A program made the position numbers and the translations under genes. A model generated the notes under the pieces. It was not told the DNA's origin, did no database searches, and worked only from the letters and a program-made list of their open reading frames with translations. Shown piece by piece: positions 32,827 to 44,003 of a stretch of 64,000 bases of DNA. Each line of letters starts with the position of its first letter. Positions within the stretch are counted from its first letter, which is position 1. The stretch is from Akebia trifoliata (lineage: Eukaryota; Streptophyta; Magnoliopsida; Ranunculales; Lardizabalaceae): NCBI GenBank assembly GCA_017979445.1, contig CM030714.1:13573892-13637891 (forward strand), given 5' to 3'.

Positions 32827-34509
32827 AGTCGCCACCTAGTTATTATGGTCTAGGAACCAAACTGACTCTAAAACGGATAATAAACTAATCTACTACAGAA
32901 AATCTGAATCCGGGGATCATGTTACGGGCTTGGAAGGTGTTAGGCACCAACCCCGTCCGACCAATGCCGGTCTCTACTTATTCCAAATATAACTACATCG
33001 CTAATGACAAAACCTAGATTTAAAAAATAATGAAAAAATCTTACCTTCGATCTGCAAAAGTACTATTCCCTCAGATCTGGTGAAAACAGCTACTTGTACT
33101 GTACTCCTTGCTTCGTTCTGTCTCCGGATCTGATTTCTGATCTCCGAAGCAAGGTATCTCCTTTTTGGATTTGGATGCTTTGAATTTATTGTGGATTTTT
33201 GGGGTGTTTTTGAAAGGTTTCTAGGTGTTTTTTAGGCTAAAATCAAAACAGGGGTGTTAGATAAGGAGTTGAGGCTCCAAAATTAAGGTTTTGGAGAGGT
33301 TGTGAAGGCTTCTTCACCTATTTTTCCTAGGATTTTTTCTTTGATCCGAAAATAGGGTGTGGAGGCTCCTATTTATAAAGTTTTTAGAAGCATTAGGGAA
33401 TGATTATGGTTTCTTTTAGAGTTTTAATTAGGGTTTTGACTTTGGTCTCATGAGATGGACTTAGTCTTTAGGGTTTTGACTTAGGGTTTTGACTTTAGTC
33501 TTATGAGATTGATTTGATTAGCTTAGATTAGGATTTTTATTTAGGGTTTTGACTTTAGTCTTATGAGATTGACTTGATTAATTTAGATTAGGGTTTTGAC
33601 TTTAGTCTTATGAGATTGACTTTGATACTTGACTTTAGTCTTACTTAATTGATTTTAATTTTGACTTTAGTCTTATTTGATTGACTTTAATATCTTGACT
33701 TTAGTCTTGCTTGATTGACTTTAAATTTTTGGAGAACTCCTCTTTATTATATATTTAATTCTTTGGACCCCCAAATGGAGGGGTCCTTAAAGAAATATCT
33801 TGCGAACCTTCAACAATTTTGCCTGAAAGTCTGATTGATCGATTTTTTTGTTCACATTTTAAAATTAATTTTATTAATGTTTCACTTTACATTATTTAAT
33901 GATTTATTTATTAATTTCAAAATTTTTAATTATTAAAATTGTGAAATTACCATTTTGTACTCGGAGATGATTTTTTACATTTTAAGTCGTTTTTCCATGT
34001 TCCAAGATGTTTTGGAATCAGTTTTTCGTAAAGAATTCAATGGGAATGTTGGTTTTTGTCATTTATGAAATTTTTTGTATGAAATGGTTGTGAACTTTAT
34101 GAGGGGTATTTTCGTAATTTTGTCAAATTTTGTGAAAATTGGTGAAGTGGTTTACTGACGTCGATTTGTTGTTTTATGTGTTTGAGTGAATTTTCCTAAG
34201 CGTAATGCAGGCTCTAGGGTTGTTTTGATGTTAGGGGTATTTTGGTAATTTGATCATTTTTAGTGATTTTTATCGTGAAGCTTCTTTTTGGTTTGTAAGA
34301 TGATGATTTATATGTTTCTGGAGTCGTATTTTCCTAGTGTAGCGTGATTTCTAAGGTTTTGTCAGTTTGAGATACCTCATCCGGATTTCTGAAACACATA
34401 TGGTAACAAAATAAAGCAATGGAATACACATCCATCATTGGGAATCATTGCGATCGGGTTGACGAGTTGATTAATCAGGCGGATGCAAAAATGGGGTGTC
34501 TACACTGTG

Positions 34510-35106
34510 GTACTAAACTCATCTTTTCTTTAACACGATCGAAACTTTGGTGAGCTTCTAGTGTCCAAAAAAATGTACCTTTCTTCACGCAATTCATTAT
34601 AGGAGCCACCGAGGAATTAAAATTTTTAATAAAACGCCTATAAAACGTGGCAAGTCCATGAAAGCTTCGGACTTCACCAATGTTTCTAGGCGTTGACCAC
34701 TCCATGATAACCTTCACCTTTTCGGGATCAACTTGGATATCCTCTGCTGATACCACATAGCACAAAAATACTAAACTATTTGTCATGAATGTGCATTTTT
34801 TCAAGTTGACAAATAATTTTTCTAATTGTAACGTGGTCAATACCTGACGCAAATGACCTTGGTGATCTTGTAGATTCCAACTATAGATAAGGGTGTCATC
34901 AAAATACACCACAACAAACTTGTCTTGAAGGGTTGCAACACGTGATTCATCATGTGCATGAACGCGCTTGGTGCAATAATGAGGCCAAACGACATCACTA
35001 TCCATTCGATTAAACCTTCACGAGTCTTAAACACGGTCTTCCATTTCATCACTCGGTCGAAATTTGATTTGGTGATAGTCACTTTCAAGATCAATTTTAG
35101 AGAAGA
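34510..35106 (-). pseudogene. Ty3/gypsy reverse transcriptase, C-terminal half
   Basis: Read from 35,106 downwards: [13 protein letters not shown] (split over two frames), [27 protein letters not shown], then the active-site motif [11 protein letters not shown], and KVKVIMEWSTPRN, VRSFHGLATFYRRFIKNF and FFWTLEAHQSFDRVKEKMS. These follow the order of a Ty3/gypsy reverse transcriptase palm, thumb and connection. One frameshift lies near 34,940-34,990. The right end is cut by the solo LTR at 35,112, the left end by the Tat-type element at 34,504; the reading resumes at 19,899. Confidence 0.92.
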
Positions 35107-35111
35107 TATAT

Positions 35112-37908
35112 TGTAATACCATGAAATTTATTGCGTATATCGAAGAATTAAGTCATCTATATTGACCTATTTTCTTATATAAAAAAAATTATTAAAAATA
35201 AATCATGATGTTATATATCTAAGATAACAATTTCTTCAAAGAAAATTTACTAAATGAAATGTACAATTCGAAAAATCTTATCATAATTATTATCGAAGAG
35301 TTAGAATATTTAGTCGAAGTAGATAAAATTTAAAATTTTATAAGAAGTTCTTTTAGTCAAACGGATGTTACCGTTGAATTTAAAAACATAAAAAAACATA
35401 GTTTAGATTGTCAACATGCTTAAATCCGAGTTTAATGTAATAAACTATGAAAATATCAATTTTATTAAGAAAACTTAGGATGTAAGGGGTACTTTGATTA
35501 ATAGAGAAAAATCAATGAGGAATTTCAAAAATTCGAGATACACAATTTGAATTGGTCTAATGTAAGGGACATAACGGAAAAAAGAAAAATATATGAAAAA
35601 AATAATATTATTTAATTATTAAAATATTAAAATAAATTATTTTATTAAAATTGGATTAAATTATAATTATTTATATAAAAAGATTAAATTTGAAATTATT
35701 CAGATGTAAAAGGGGTAGAATGTAATTAAAATAAATATAAATATTATTATATTATTATAATATATTATAAGTAAAAAGTGTTAGAATATGTGATATAACA
35801 GTTGTATTAGTTTATATGTTATAAAGTAAAGAATAAGTCGATGTTCATTATACTTGTAACATTGAAATCAAAACAGAGATCGAGTGAGTTCGAAAGTGGA
35901 TTCGTGCACGTTGTGTTCAATTCAGATTTAAACACGTTTAAGATGGGTATTAAGATTCGGCACTGAAGAAGAATATATCCACGATTGCGAGATTTACTTA
36001 GTTACCAGATTATTTGATTGAATCACTGAGGAAATTAACTAGAAAAATCATTTTAGTTTCGTACGGACGTGAAAAACCAAGTTGTGAAGGTATGAAACTT
36101 ATAATTTCAAATTTGTTGTATAGTTTTCGATGAAATATTTTATTTCAATTTTTATTGTTAGTTTCAAATTTGTTATGATTTAAATTCAAAATTCATTAAT
36201 CGAATTGTAGAATAATTTATTTTATATCTTTTCTCTGATATTAAATATCTTGAAATAAAAATAAATGAATTTGAGTGAGTATAACTAAAAAATCAATTTG
36301 TTTAATAAATTGATTTTCATAGTAATTTTTTAGAGTGTTTGTTTAAAAAACTATTAAGACGCCCTATTTTGAAAATGTATTTTCATTGGGTGATTATTTA
36401 TTAAAAATAAAATGTTAAAGTTTAAATTTGAAATCGAGAATGGGATTTTCAACTGTATGTGCTTATCTTAAAGAGTTTCTAAATTTAGAGTGCTTTTGAG
36501 TAGTGTGTAATAGAGCATGTGATGTAATTAGGACGGTGTACCTACATATTTACTATTTTGGATATACTGCTGCATGTTTATAATTCTAGAATACTTGAGA
36601 CTATCGTCATACTTGAAAATTTATTTTAAATAAATTTAAAAAAATATAATTATTATTTTTATTATCCATTAAAGGAGTAATGAATGTCCATAAGATTAAT
36701 CGGTAGCTCTTTCTGGAAATAACTAATTAATTGAGAATAATAGGTTTGATATTCTCTTCGATAGCATAGGATACCACTTGAGAATATCTTAGTACTTATT
36801 ATTCGAGAAATTCTTATCTTATCTTTATTAGAAAATAACAAATTGTATTGTAAAGATGATTTGTAGATGATTAGATTGATTGAGGACATATGCATAGGAC
36901 ACATGCATTCGTAGATGATAGATATACGATGAAGTTAGATTGTCAAATGATCATTTACAGTTTATAGTAGTCAAATGATTGATCTTCGTTAGGGATCAAT
37001 GACCAACCTGGGTAAAAAAACATCGTACTAATGATGAGTTCCACACTGATTAAGTACCGGAGCATCGATATTTAGATCGGTACTTTTGTATCGATCGTGT
37101 ACCTCGTCATTCTTATCACATACACTACTAGGATTGATATTCTTATGAAATATTTATATTTCTTTTGTTTTATTAAAAAATGAAGATATTTTCATTACTA
37201 TTTTATTAAAGATTAGTATGTTTCGAGTGTTATTTGTTTTGTTTATTTATTTAAAAATCTGCATTAGTTATAATAGATTAGCTTGTTTATCGATTTATAT
37301 TAAGATTATTAATTTGAATTGTGAGTTTACTATTGAGTAATATCACTATTACTCATCTTACTAAGAAAACATTATAGATGTCCCAACCATCGAGATACCT
37401 ATTCCTAATGAAGAACATTATATAGATGGATCGAAAGATCATGATGATAAGCATTATTTATGTTATATGTGAGCTGAGATTTGAGTTTAGTGGTACTATT
37501 TTGTATAATTTTGAACTTTCTTGTATATATTAGCATCATTTGTGTTGTGTGTTTTTGTATGCATATGTTTAAAGAGTGAGAGTTTATGTTTATGACGTGA
37601 ATAACTGTTGATCGATATGAGATGTGTAGTTGATTTATGTACATTTTTATGTTGTAATTATAGTATATTTTTGAAGTGATATATATTCGTTATGATGGTA
37701 GTTGAAATGTAGTGGATATATAGATTTTGATTATACATATAGGTACAAATTTTTCATAAGTCCAATTTTTAGGGAAAATTTTGTCGAAATTATTTGGAAG
37801 AAATCCATATTGTATTTAAGCTTTAAAGATATTCATTTGGGTTTTTTTTTTGTTTAGCTTCACCCTCGAGATTTGAGAACATCTAGATCCTAAATTGGGG
37901 GCGTGACA
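35112..37908 (+). mobile_element. Tekay/Del-like solo LTR in the gypsy reverse transcriptase
   Basis: Starts TGTAATACCATGAAATTT and ends TTGGGGGCGTGACA, 2,797 bp. Flanks are TATAT (35,107-35,111) and TACAT (37,909-37,913), a 5-bp duplication with one change. Removing the LTR and one duplicate restores the expected ACIFSKID reading of the interrupted enzyme, which confirms the boundaries. It resembles the LTR at 29,676-32,826 in start sequence and TATA position but is more AT-rich and diverged. The open frames 36,662-36,904 and 37,405-37,644 (minus) look random. Confidence 0.85.
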
Positions 37909-37913
37909 TACAT

Positions 37914-38800
37914 GCTCCTCCTAACATGTCAATCATGTCATCTAGGTGTGGAATCGAGAATCGGTATTTCATTGTGATTTTGTTGATAATCCTGCTATCA
38001 ATGCACATCTTCCACGATCCATCTTCTTTAGTGTGAGTAAAGTTGGAATAGCACATGGACTCATAGTTTCTTTAATGATGCCTTTTCGTATAATTTCAGA
38101 TACTTGACTTTCTAACTCATCATGTTCCTTCGGACTCATCATGTAAGTTGCTTGATTCAGAAGGCTTAATGCTGGAATGAAGTCAATCTAGTGTTGAATG
38201 TCCCGCATTGGAGGTAAGTTTTCTACCATTATGTCATTGAAATCTTTTATCATAGCCTCTAACTTTTGAGGAATGGATGTTGGTGGTGTCGAGTCTTTCC
38301 CAACTAAAACAAAAACCTTCTCATCATCGTGTATTGTATTTTCAAACTCACTCAAAGTAAGCAAGTTTGATCCTTCTACTACTTTGGCTTCCTGTATTGA
38401 TTCCTCCTTAAGTAGTACAAGTATGATCCTTTTCCCACGAAGTGTGAATGTGTAGGTATTTTCGTACCCATTATATATGGTGTGTCGATCAAATTGTCAT
38501 AGTTGTCCCAACAACAAGTGGCACGCATCCATGGGAACCACATCGTACCAAATCTTGTCTTCACAGGCACGAATAGAGAAGGGAACGAGGCTTCCTTTAG
38601 TTACCAGAACTTCATTCCCTTTCTTAAACCTTCCAATTCGATATGGTCTTGGATGTTTTTTCGTGTGCAGTTGGAACTTATCTACCATCTCTTCTGAAAC
38701 TATATTCTTATAGCTTTCGTTATTAATGATCACATTGCATGCCTTTACGCCAGCTAAACAGCATGTTCAAAAAACATTGGTTCACCATCAATCCTTACCA
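37914..38800 (-). pseudogene. Ty3/gypsy protease and reverse transcriptase N-terminal half
   Basis: From 38,733 downwards an aspartic-protease-like region: VSEEMVDKFQLHTKKHP, GNEVLVTKGSLVPFSI, VVPMDACHLLLGQL. The expected DSGS catalytic loop at its start is decayed (INNESYKN, near 38,720). After a linker with PTKTKTF-type sequence on the other strand, reverse transcriptase blocks follow (a diverged [14 protein letters not shown] near 38,000 and [10 protein letters not shown] near 37,920). Stops and frameshifts are frequent. It connects to 34,510-35,106 once the solo LTR is removed. Confidence 0.8.
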
Positions 38801-38939
38801 ACAAGGTTTCGAGGCACCATTAAAATACTTCAGATAACCAACGTTTGAGCATCTATAGCTTCTGTGACAAACTCTTGTTCTTTGTCTACTCTTTCCTTGT
38901 CATACACTTGTTCTTCACAGAACTAGTCGTCTTCACGGA

Positions 38940-39798
38940 CATATACTTCATTATCTAATGCTATATAATTCACATTCTTTCGTAATGGACATTCATTGGA
39001 TCTATGTCCGGGCTTTCCGCAATGGTAGCAATTGAAAGGAGTTGGTCAAACATAAGAATTGGAGTTCTCGGTTTGACGTCCACTTCGATTAACATGCGGA
39101 ATTGTATTGATAATTCTCCTATCAACATCTTTTGGAACCGTTTTAGGAGGAGTGAAAAGATTTGGTGGTTGGCCTTGACCAATTGAATGACCCCCTATGA
39201 TTGATTGTGGAGTATGAGTAAAGTATGGTCGATTGTTCCTCTTTTTCTTCATGTCTTCTACTTGCACCTCTAATTGATAGGCATCATGCACTTTCAAAAT
39301 CCATTGAAGAACAATCTTGTCTCAGATAGGTACATGGGGGCCATTACGGTAATAAGTCACAACCTGTTCATCACTTTCTTGTAAGTTATTGAGGGTCTGT
39401 AGTTGATAAAATTCCTCCAGGTACTCTTGCACAGTGTGGTCGCTTTGTCGGATATTCTGGAATTCGTTGAAAAAAGTTTGCTTGTAATTTTCGGGTATAA
39501 ACTTCTCACGTAGTCTAGTTTTCATCTTTTCCCATGAAGAAATCAATGATTTTCCTTTCCTTATCTGTGATGCTTGAACTTGATCCCATAAAAAAGAAGC
39601 AAATCCTCGTAATCTTGTAGCAACGAGTTTTACTTTCTTGTTTTTTGGGAGATCCTTCCAATCAAATAATTTTTCCACCGAACTTACCCAAATTAGGAAT
39701 GCCTTAAAATGAAGATCCCCATGGAATTCAGAGATATTCAATTTAATACTATAGTCGTTTGTTCATTCATTCGTTCTCTAGCACAATTATTCTTCTAA
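38940..39798 (-). pseudogene. Ty3/gypsy gag, capsid and nucleocapsid part
   Basis: The open stretch 39,322-39,741 holds a retrotransposon gag domain: ISEFHGDLHFKAFLIWVSSV, KVKLVATRLRGFASFLWDQV, WEKMKTRLREKFIPENY and QEYLEEFYQL. Downstream, near 38,985-39,040, a CCHC zinc knuckle reads CYHCGKPGHRSNEC, typical of the nucleocapsid. Frameshifts separate the two parts. The N-terminus of gag lies at 41,335-41,588, beyond a solo LTR that entered before the DYSIKLNISEF segment. Confidence 0.88.
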
Positions 39799-41334
39799 TA
39801 AAAGCGCCCTTGATCCGCGGGGTGTGCGGATCCACTTTTGATTTTTGAGGTTTGAGAGTCGTCACCTAGTTATTACGATTTAGGAACCGAGCATTAACTC
39901 TAAATAGATAAAAAAATTAGTCTATGAATAAAAAGAAACTATGGTCTGGAGATCACGTTACGAGGTTGAAAGGTGTTAGGTACCAATCCTGTCCGGCAAA
40001 TGCTGGTTTCTACTATTTTTCAAAAAAAGATTACATTGCTAAAAGACTTAAAACAAATAAATAAAACAAAATAAAAAAATGTATATCTAGAGGATCGCAA
40101 CGATTTATTCCCTCAGAACTGGCAGAGAGACTCCTCGTATGTGATTCATTACTTTGTTTTCGTCATTGGATCTGCTTCTGATTTCCAAGTTGAGGTATCT
40201 AGATCTGAGTATTTTATGTATTTTTTGAAGGGTTTCTGGGTATTTTTTGAGTGAAAGATGGGGTTTGGATGATAGGTAGGAAGTTTGAGCTTTAAAATTA
40301 GGGTTTGGAAGAGGTCAGGGAGACTTTTTGACCTATTTTTTCTAGGGTTTATTTTGATCAGCGAGATTAAATTGTAGAGGCTCCTATTTATAAATTTTTT
40401 TTGGAAGAATTAGAGTTTGACTAGGTCTCCTTGTAGATAAGGTGAATTAGGGTTTTGACTTAAGTCTTATGAGATTGACTTGATCTTTTAAATTATGTTT
40501 TTTAATCTTGTATACAATGAGAGAATATATTTTTAAGTTTTGTGGAAAACTCTCTAATTATATCTTTAATTATTTGGACCCCCAGATGGAAGGATCTTTT
40601 AATAAATCAAGGGGGCTCCACTTAAATAAGTGCGCAACCATCACCAATTTTGCCTGAGGGCTTGATTGATTAATTTTCTTAATTCAGATTTTTAAATTAA
40701 TTTTATTAAGGTTTCACTTTATATTAATTATTATTTTATTTATTAATTTCAAAATTTAAAATTTTTAAAATTGAAAAATTATCATTTTGCCCCTAAAGAG
40801 AACTTTTGCGTTTCAAGTCGTTTTTTGATGTTTCGGAATATTTGGAATCAGTTTTTCATAAAGAATTCAATGGGATTATGAGTTTGTGTCCTTTACGGAC
40901 TTTTTGCATGAAACGATTGTGAACACTATGAGGGGCATTTTCATAATTTTGTTGAATTTGATGAAAATTGACGAAATGATTTATTTGGTTTCACTTTGTT
41001 ATTTTATGTGTTCGAAAGGATTTTCCTAAGAATAAGGGGGGCTCTACGGATGTTTTGATGTTAGGGGTATTTTGATAATTTGATCGTTTTTTAGTAATTT
41101 TTATCGTAAAACTTCTTTTTGTCTACAAAATAATGATTTATATGTTTTTGGGGTTATATTTTCTTAGTATAGCGTGGTTTCTGCAGTTTTGTTAGTTTGA
41201 GATATCTCGTCCGAATTTCTGAAACATATCTAGTAACAAAATAGAGCATTGGAATAATCATATATCATTGGGAATTGTTGCAATCAAGTTGACGAGTTGA
41301 CTAATCAGGCGGGTGTAAAAATGAGGTGTCTATA
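39799..41334 (-). mobile_element. Solo LTR, Tat/Ogre-type family, in gypsy gag (oldest copy)
   Basis: About 1.54 kb. On the minus strand it starts TATAGACACCTCATTTTTAC (41,334) and ends GGGCGCTTTTA (39,799). It aligns throughout with the other LTR copies, but with many substitutions and shortened internal repeats. The 5-bp flanks are TCTAA and CCTAG, only 3 of 5 alike, so the target duplication is uncertain or worn. Both ends have lost the TG...CA dinucleotides by single changes. Confidence 0.8.
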
Positions 41335-41588
41335 CCTAGCTTTCGAAGTTTTGATAATCCGGCTCAACAAGCGAAAACACGAAGATGGTCAGGGCCTTTT
41401 GAAGAAGTTTTTGCATCATCCAAATCATAGCCATCATCATGATCTGAAAGTCCTTGTCTCTCTAGAAGTCTCACCAATTTTTCAATATCTATTTTGAGCT
41501 CTCTATTTTGATTTTGTAGATCTTGGAAAGCTGCTTGCCATGGTGGATTCTCAACTCCTTGTGGGTTATTTCCTTGCCCAGTCGCCAT
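41335..41588 (-). pseudogene. Ty3/gypsy gag N-terminus
   Basis: An ATG at 41,588 begins MATGQGNNPQGVENPPWQAA, followed by FQDLQNQNRELKIDIEKLVR, a heptad-like coiled-coil segment, and then GLSDHDDGYDLDD. This is typical for the start of gypsy gag proteins. The frame meets a TGA after VFAC near 41,364 and is then cut by the solo LTR at 41,334. The ATG was chosen over the upstream GTG because it is the first ATG after the primer site and overlaps it almost directly. Confidence 0.75.
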
Positions 41589-41590
41589 GT

Positions 41591-41602
41591 ACTCTGATAC
41601 CA
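41591..41602 (-). other. Primer-binding site of the gypsy element
   Basis: On the minus strand TGGTATCAGAGT stands 3 bases before the gag ATG. TGGTATCAGAGC is the usual initiator-methionine tRNA primer site of plant LTR retrotransposons. It lies 6 bases from the putative LTR end TTTGGCTGCA (41,609), which supports reading 41,609 onwards as the 5' LTR. Confidence 0.75.
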
Positions 41603-42376
41603 CTATGATGCAGCCAAAAAATAATTAACCAGAAATTTGCAACAAATAGCCCAAAGAAATCTAAACAAATTTGAAAGAATATGGAGAAGAGAAGAAGAAA
41701 GAAGATCCAGTAACAATCAAATTGATTCCAGATTGGGTTAAACCTTGATTTGATATATAAAATCTGAATAATCTTCATAGATTTAAATAAAATATATAAT
41801 ACAATTTATGTAGTTTCTCACATTTTGTCAGATCGAAATATGATTTATCCATAATCAATCCAATAATATATTGGATCAGAATCTAAATCCTCAATTTAGG
41901 CCTGAAGTTATTACATGTGTAGGAATTGGATTTGCCATTGACTGCTCTAAGGTGTAAGCCTCGTTGGTTTGGGAAATTTGATGGCATGGTGGGTATGCCA
42001 TCCTACATGACCATGAGTGGTTTGGGTCTACATTTTGAAACTCGAAACTAAATTTGACTCGAATGTTCATTGAGTTAGTGCTTTGATTCTTAGATGATTG
42101 AGATTGTGTGTTCCTTTTTTAGCCATTTTGACTCAATGGGACCTGATTAAGCTCTTCCATATTGAATAAAAAAATGACTGGATGGCATAGGGATGTAGAT
42201 TATAAAATTTTAGGAATTTTCAAAATAAAAGTTAAATTTTAGCATTGGATTGGAATTTTAAATTTGAGAGATTGATCACCATTTATTTTCAAATCCTTTG
42301 ATCAAGTAAAAACTTTTTTTTTTTTTGAATTTTTATTACTTTTTCAAAATCTATATTACCACTAAATTCTAGAGGG

Positions 42377-42632
42377 TACTTTGTGAAAATTGAAAATTTT
42401 GACACGAAAATTCGATGGGCCAAAGCCCACAAATTTTAGAAAGCGAATTTTTGATGATCCCCAATTCAACGACTTAGAGCCATTAAATTTCTCCCATCCT
42501 CCATTAATTTAATGGTTTCTGTCTGTCAGAAGAAAGATTTGACAATGAAAATTTTGACGCCTTGCCTTGGTGCATCAAATTTTATGAAATTCCAGCCTTG
42601 GGCTGTCAAATTTAGGTTTTTTTCACATTGTG
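42377..42632. mobile_element. CACTA-derived MITE, copy B counterpart
   Basis: Counterpart of 4,235-4,484. Left end TACTTTGTGAAAATTGAAAA, right end TTTTTTTCACATTGTG, i.e. worn CACTA termini, with subterminal GATGGGCCAAAGCCCA and CCTTGGGCTGTCAAAT blocks. Flanking triplets do not match. Confidence 0.65.
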
Positions 42633-42644
42633 GCCGAGTTGTTA

Positions 42645-42902
42645 CACTACATGAAAATTGGAAATTGACGGGTCAAGGCCCACAAATTTTAGAAATTGAA
42701 TATTGACGGTCTAGGACCATCAAAATTCTAGACATTCCCAGATTTGACGGCTTAGAGCTGTTGAATTTCTCCCATCCTTAATTTGACAATTTCGACCTAT
42801 CGAAAAAAAATTTGACAATGAAAAATTCAACACCTTTGTCCAACGAATTTTATGAAATTTGACGGCCGAGGACCGTCAAATTTGGGCTTTTTTCACATTG
42901 TG
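42645..42902. mobile_element. CACTA-derived MITE with matched empty site
   Basis: 258 bp, left end CACTACATGAAAATTGGAAA, right end GGGCTTTTTTCACATTGTG. Flanked by TTA on both sides (42,642-42,644 and 42,903-42,905), the 3-bp duplication of CACTA elements. Copy A has a single TTA at the same place (4,494-4,496) and no element. Subterminal blocks TTGACGGGTCAAGGCCCACA and GACGGCCGAGGACCGTCAAA are repeated in both orientations. Ends resemble those of the 8.5-kb CACTA at 9,903-18,377, so that family is a plausible parent. Confidence 0.9.
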
Positions 42903-43280
42903 TTATTCCGCCAACTTGATGATCATGTGAGTCCAAAAAGCCTTAAGAAGGATGGGTTAGCCTAACTAACTAATTATTCTAGACTGACTAATTATTCAAT
43001 ACTACAGAACTAAAAGAAGACTTCATTGGGCTAGTGTAGCAGTTCACGTTTCTCAATTGAGGAGCACGGTCCACGTTCTATATTAATTGAGATGTGCTGG
43101 GGTGACATTGGGATTTACTATGATTTTCACATTTCAATATGTCACCCCAGCATTAGTTATCTTAATATTCTAACTTTTAGCATTAAATAAAAAATACATA
43201 GCTTGAAACTCGGCCATTTAAGTTTTAGTAATGAGTCAACTCAGTTTGATGAATTTTCGGAGTTGGTGCAAATAAATAAT

Positions 43281-44003
43281 ATCATTGAGTCAACTAAAAA
43301 TCCAATGGAGTCCAGTTAAATAGATAGAGTTTCATTCAACTCGACGAGTTCTAAAACATAGGTTTGGGTTACCTAGACGTACAGAGTTTCAAACCTACCA
43401 AATTTGTGAGTTGGAGGTTCAAAGTTGCAATTCTCGGGAATTCAAATGGTAGAAATGAAGTTGAGTCATTGGAGGAGGTACAACTCTTACTCCGAAACTC
43501 CTTCCAAATAGGCCCCAAATCTATATTGGATCAAACCTTTGGTTAATCAGTCCACACAAAAGTTAGCTTCTCTAATCCTACCTACGGTAACAAGGATAAA
43601 ATGTAATGTGGCTTATTAATAGTTTTACATAAAGACTAATGATAATCTGACTTGAAAATTTATACCCGGTCTGTACTCGGTAGATGTGGCAAGTGCACAA
43701 AACCATGGGTCTTTTTCTTGTGTATGCCAAAGAAAAAGATCTATGGTTTCACATCGACCGAGTTCAGACTGAGTGAAGTCCGAGTATCGCAACTCTTTAC
43801 ATAAACCTTTGCATTACTGCAATTTAGACCAAATCACAATCTTCTTAGCATTAGGATGGAGTTATCTTTAGGTTGTCTAGATTTTGTTACTATATAAGAT
43901 TGTTGTGCTGTGTTTCCCATATAAATCCTATTAGGATTGATTGTAATTCATTGAAGATCCAAGAGAATCAATATAATGACAATCTTCTTTAAACCCCACA
44001 CTT
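43281..44003. mobile_element. About 720-bp insertion specific to copy B
   Basis: Copy A runs from GTTGAGTTAACTTG straight into TTACTATTTGAATAG, while copy B carries about 720 bp between these. The right half (TGTTTCCCATATAAATCC, ATTGTAATTCATTGAAGATC, AAGAGAATCAATATAATGAC, ending CCCCACA) has the look of a copia LTR end. A long hairpin lies at 43,665-43,775. No clear target duplication or start could be fixed. Confidence 0.45.
43665..43775. repeat. Imperfect hairpin of about 110 nt
   Basis: The left arm holds TCTGTACTCGGTAGATGTG and ACCATGGGTCTTTTTCTT; the right arm holds their inverse, AAGAAAAAGATCTATGGT and CACATCGACCGAGTTCAGA. The loop is about 10 nt and one side has a bulge of about 12 nt. 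The shape resembles a plant miRNA precursor, but may simply be an inverted repeat within a transposon. Confidence 0.5.

Larger units (their letters stand above)
19905..34504 (-). mobile_element. Complete non-autonomous Tat/Ogre-type LTR element
   Basis: LTRs at 29,613-34,504 (5', interrupted) and 19,905-21,641 (3') bracket an internal region of about 8 kb. The whole is flanked by a perfect target duplication CTGTG (19,900-19,904 and 34,505-34,509) and sits in the gypsy pol gene between reverse transcriptase and RNase H. A primer site TGGCGACTCCGCTGGGGA and a polypurine tract AAAGAGGGGCATT are present. The tract, the ACGTAGGCAAC-type motif near 24,150 and tandem repeats before the 3' LTR are, as I recall, features of the Tat/Ogre lineage. 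No gag, protease, reverse transcriptase or integrase frame is visible in the internal region, so it depends on a partner, like a LARD. LTRs look about 95% identical by eye, so the insertion is fairly recent. Confidence 0.9.
29613..34504 (-). repeat. 5' LTR of the Tat-type element, interrupted
   Basis: Two parts, 29,613-29,675 and 32,832-34,504, together about 1,736 bp, against 1,737 bp for the 3' LTR. They are separated by the solo LTR at 29,676-32,826, whose target duplication AGTCG is seen on both sides. Compared with the 3' LTR it shows scattered substitutions and few small indels. Confidence 0.93.

Noticed and set aside
39799..41334. Target duplication TCTAA/CCTAG for the gag solo LTR
   Set aside because: Only 3 of 5 positions agree, so it is reported as uncertain and not used as evidence.
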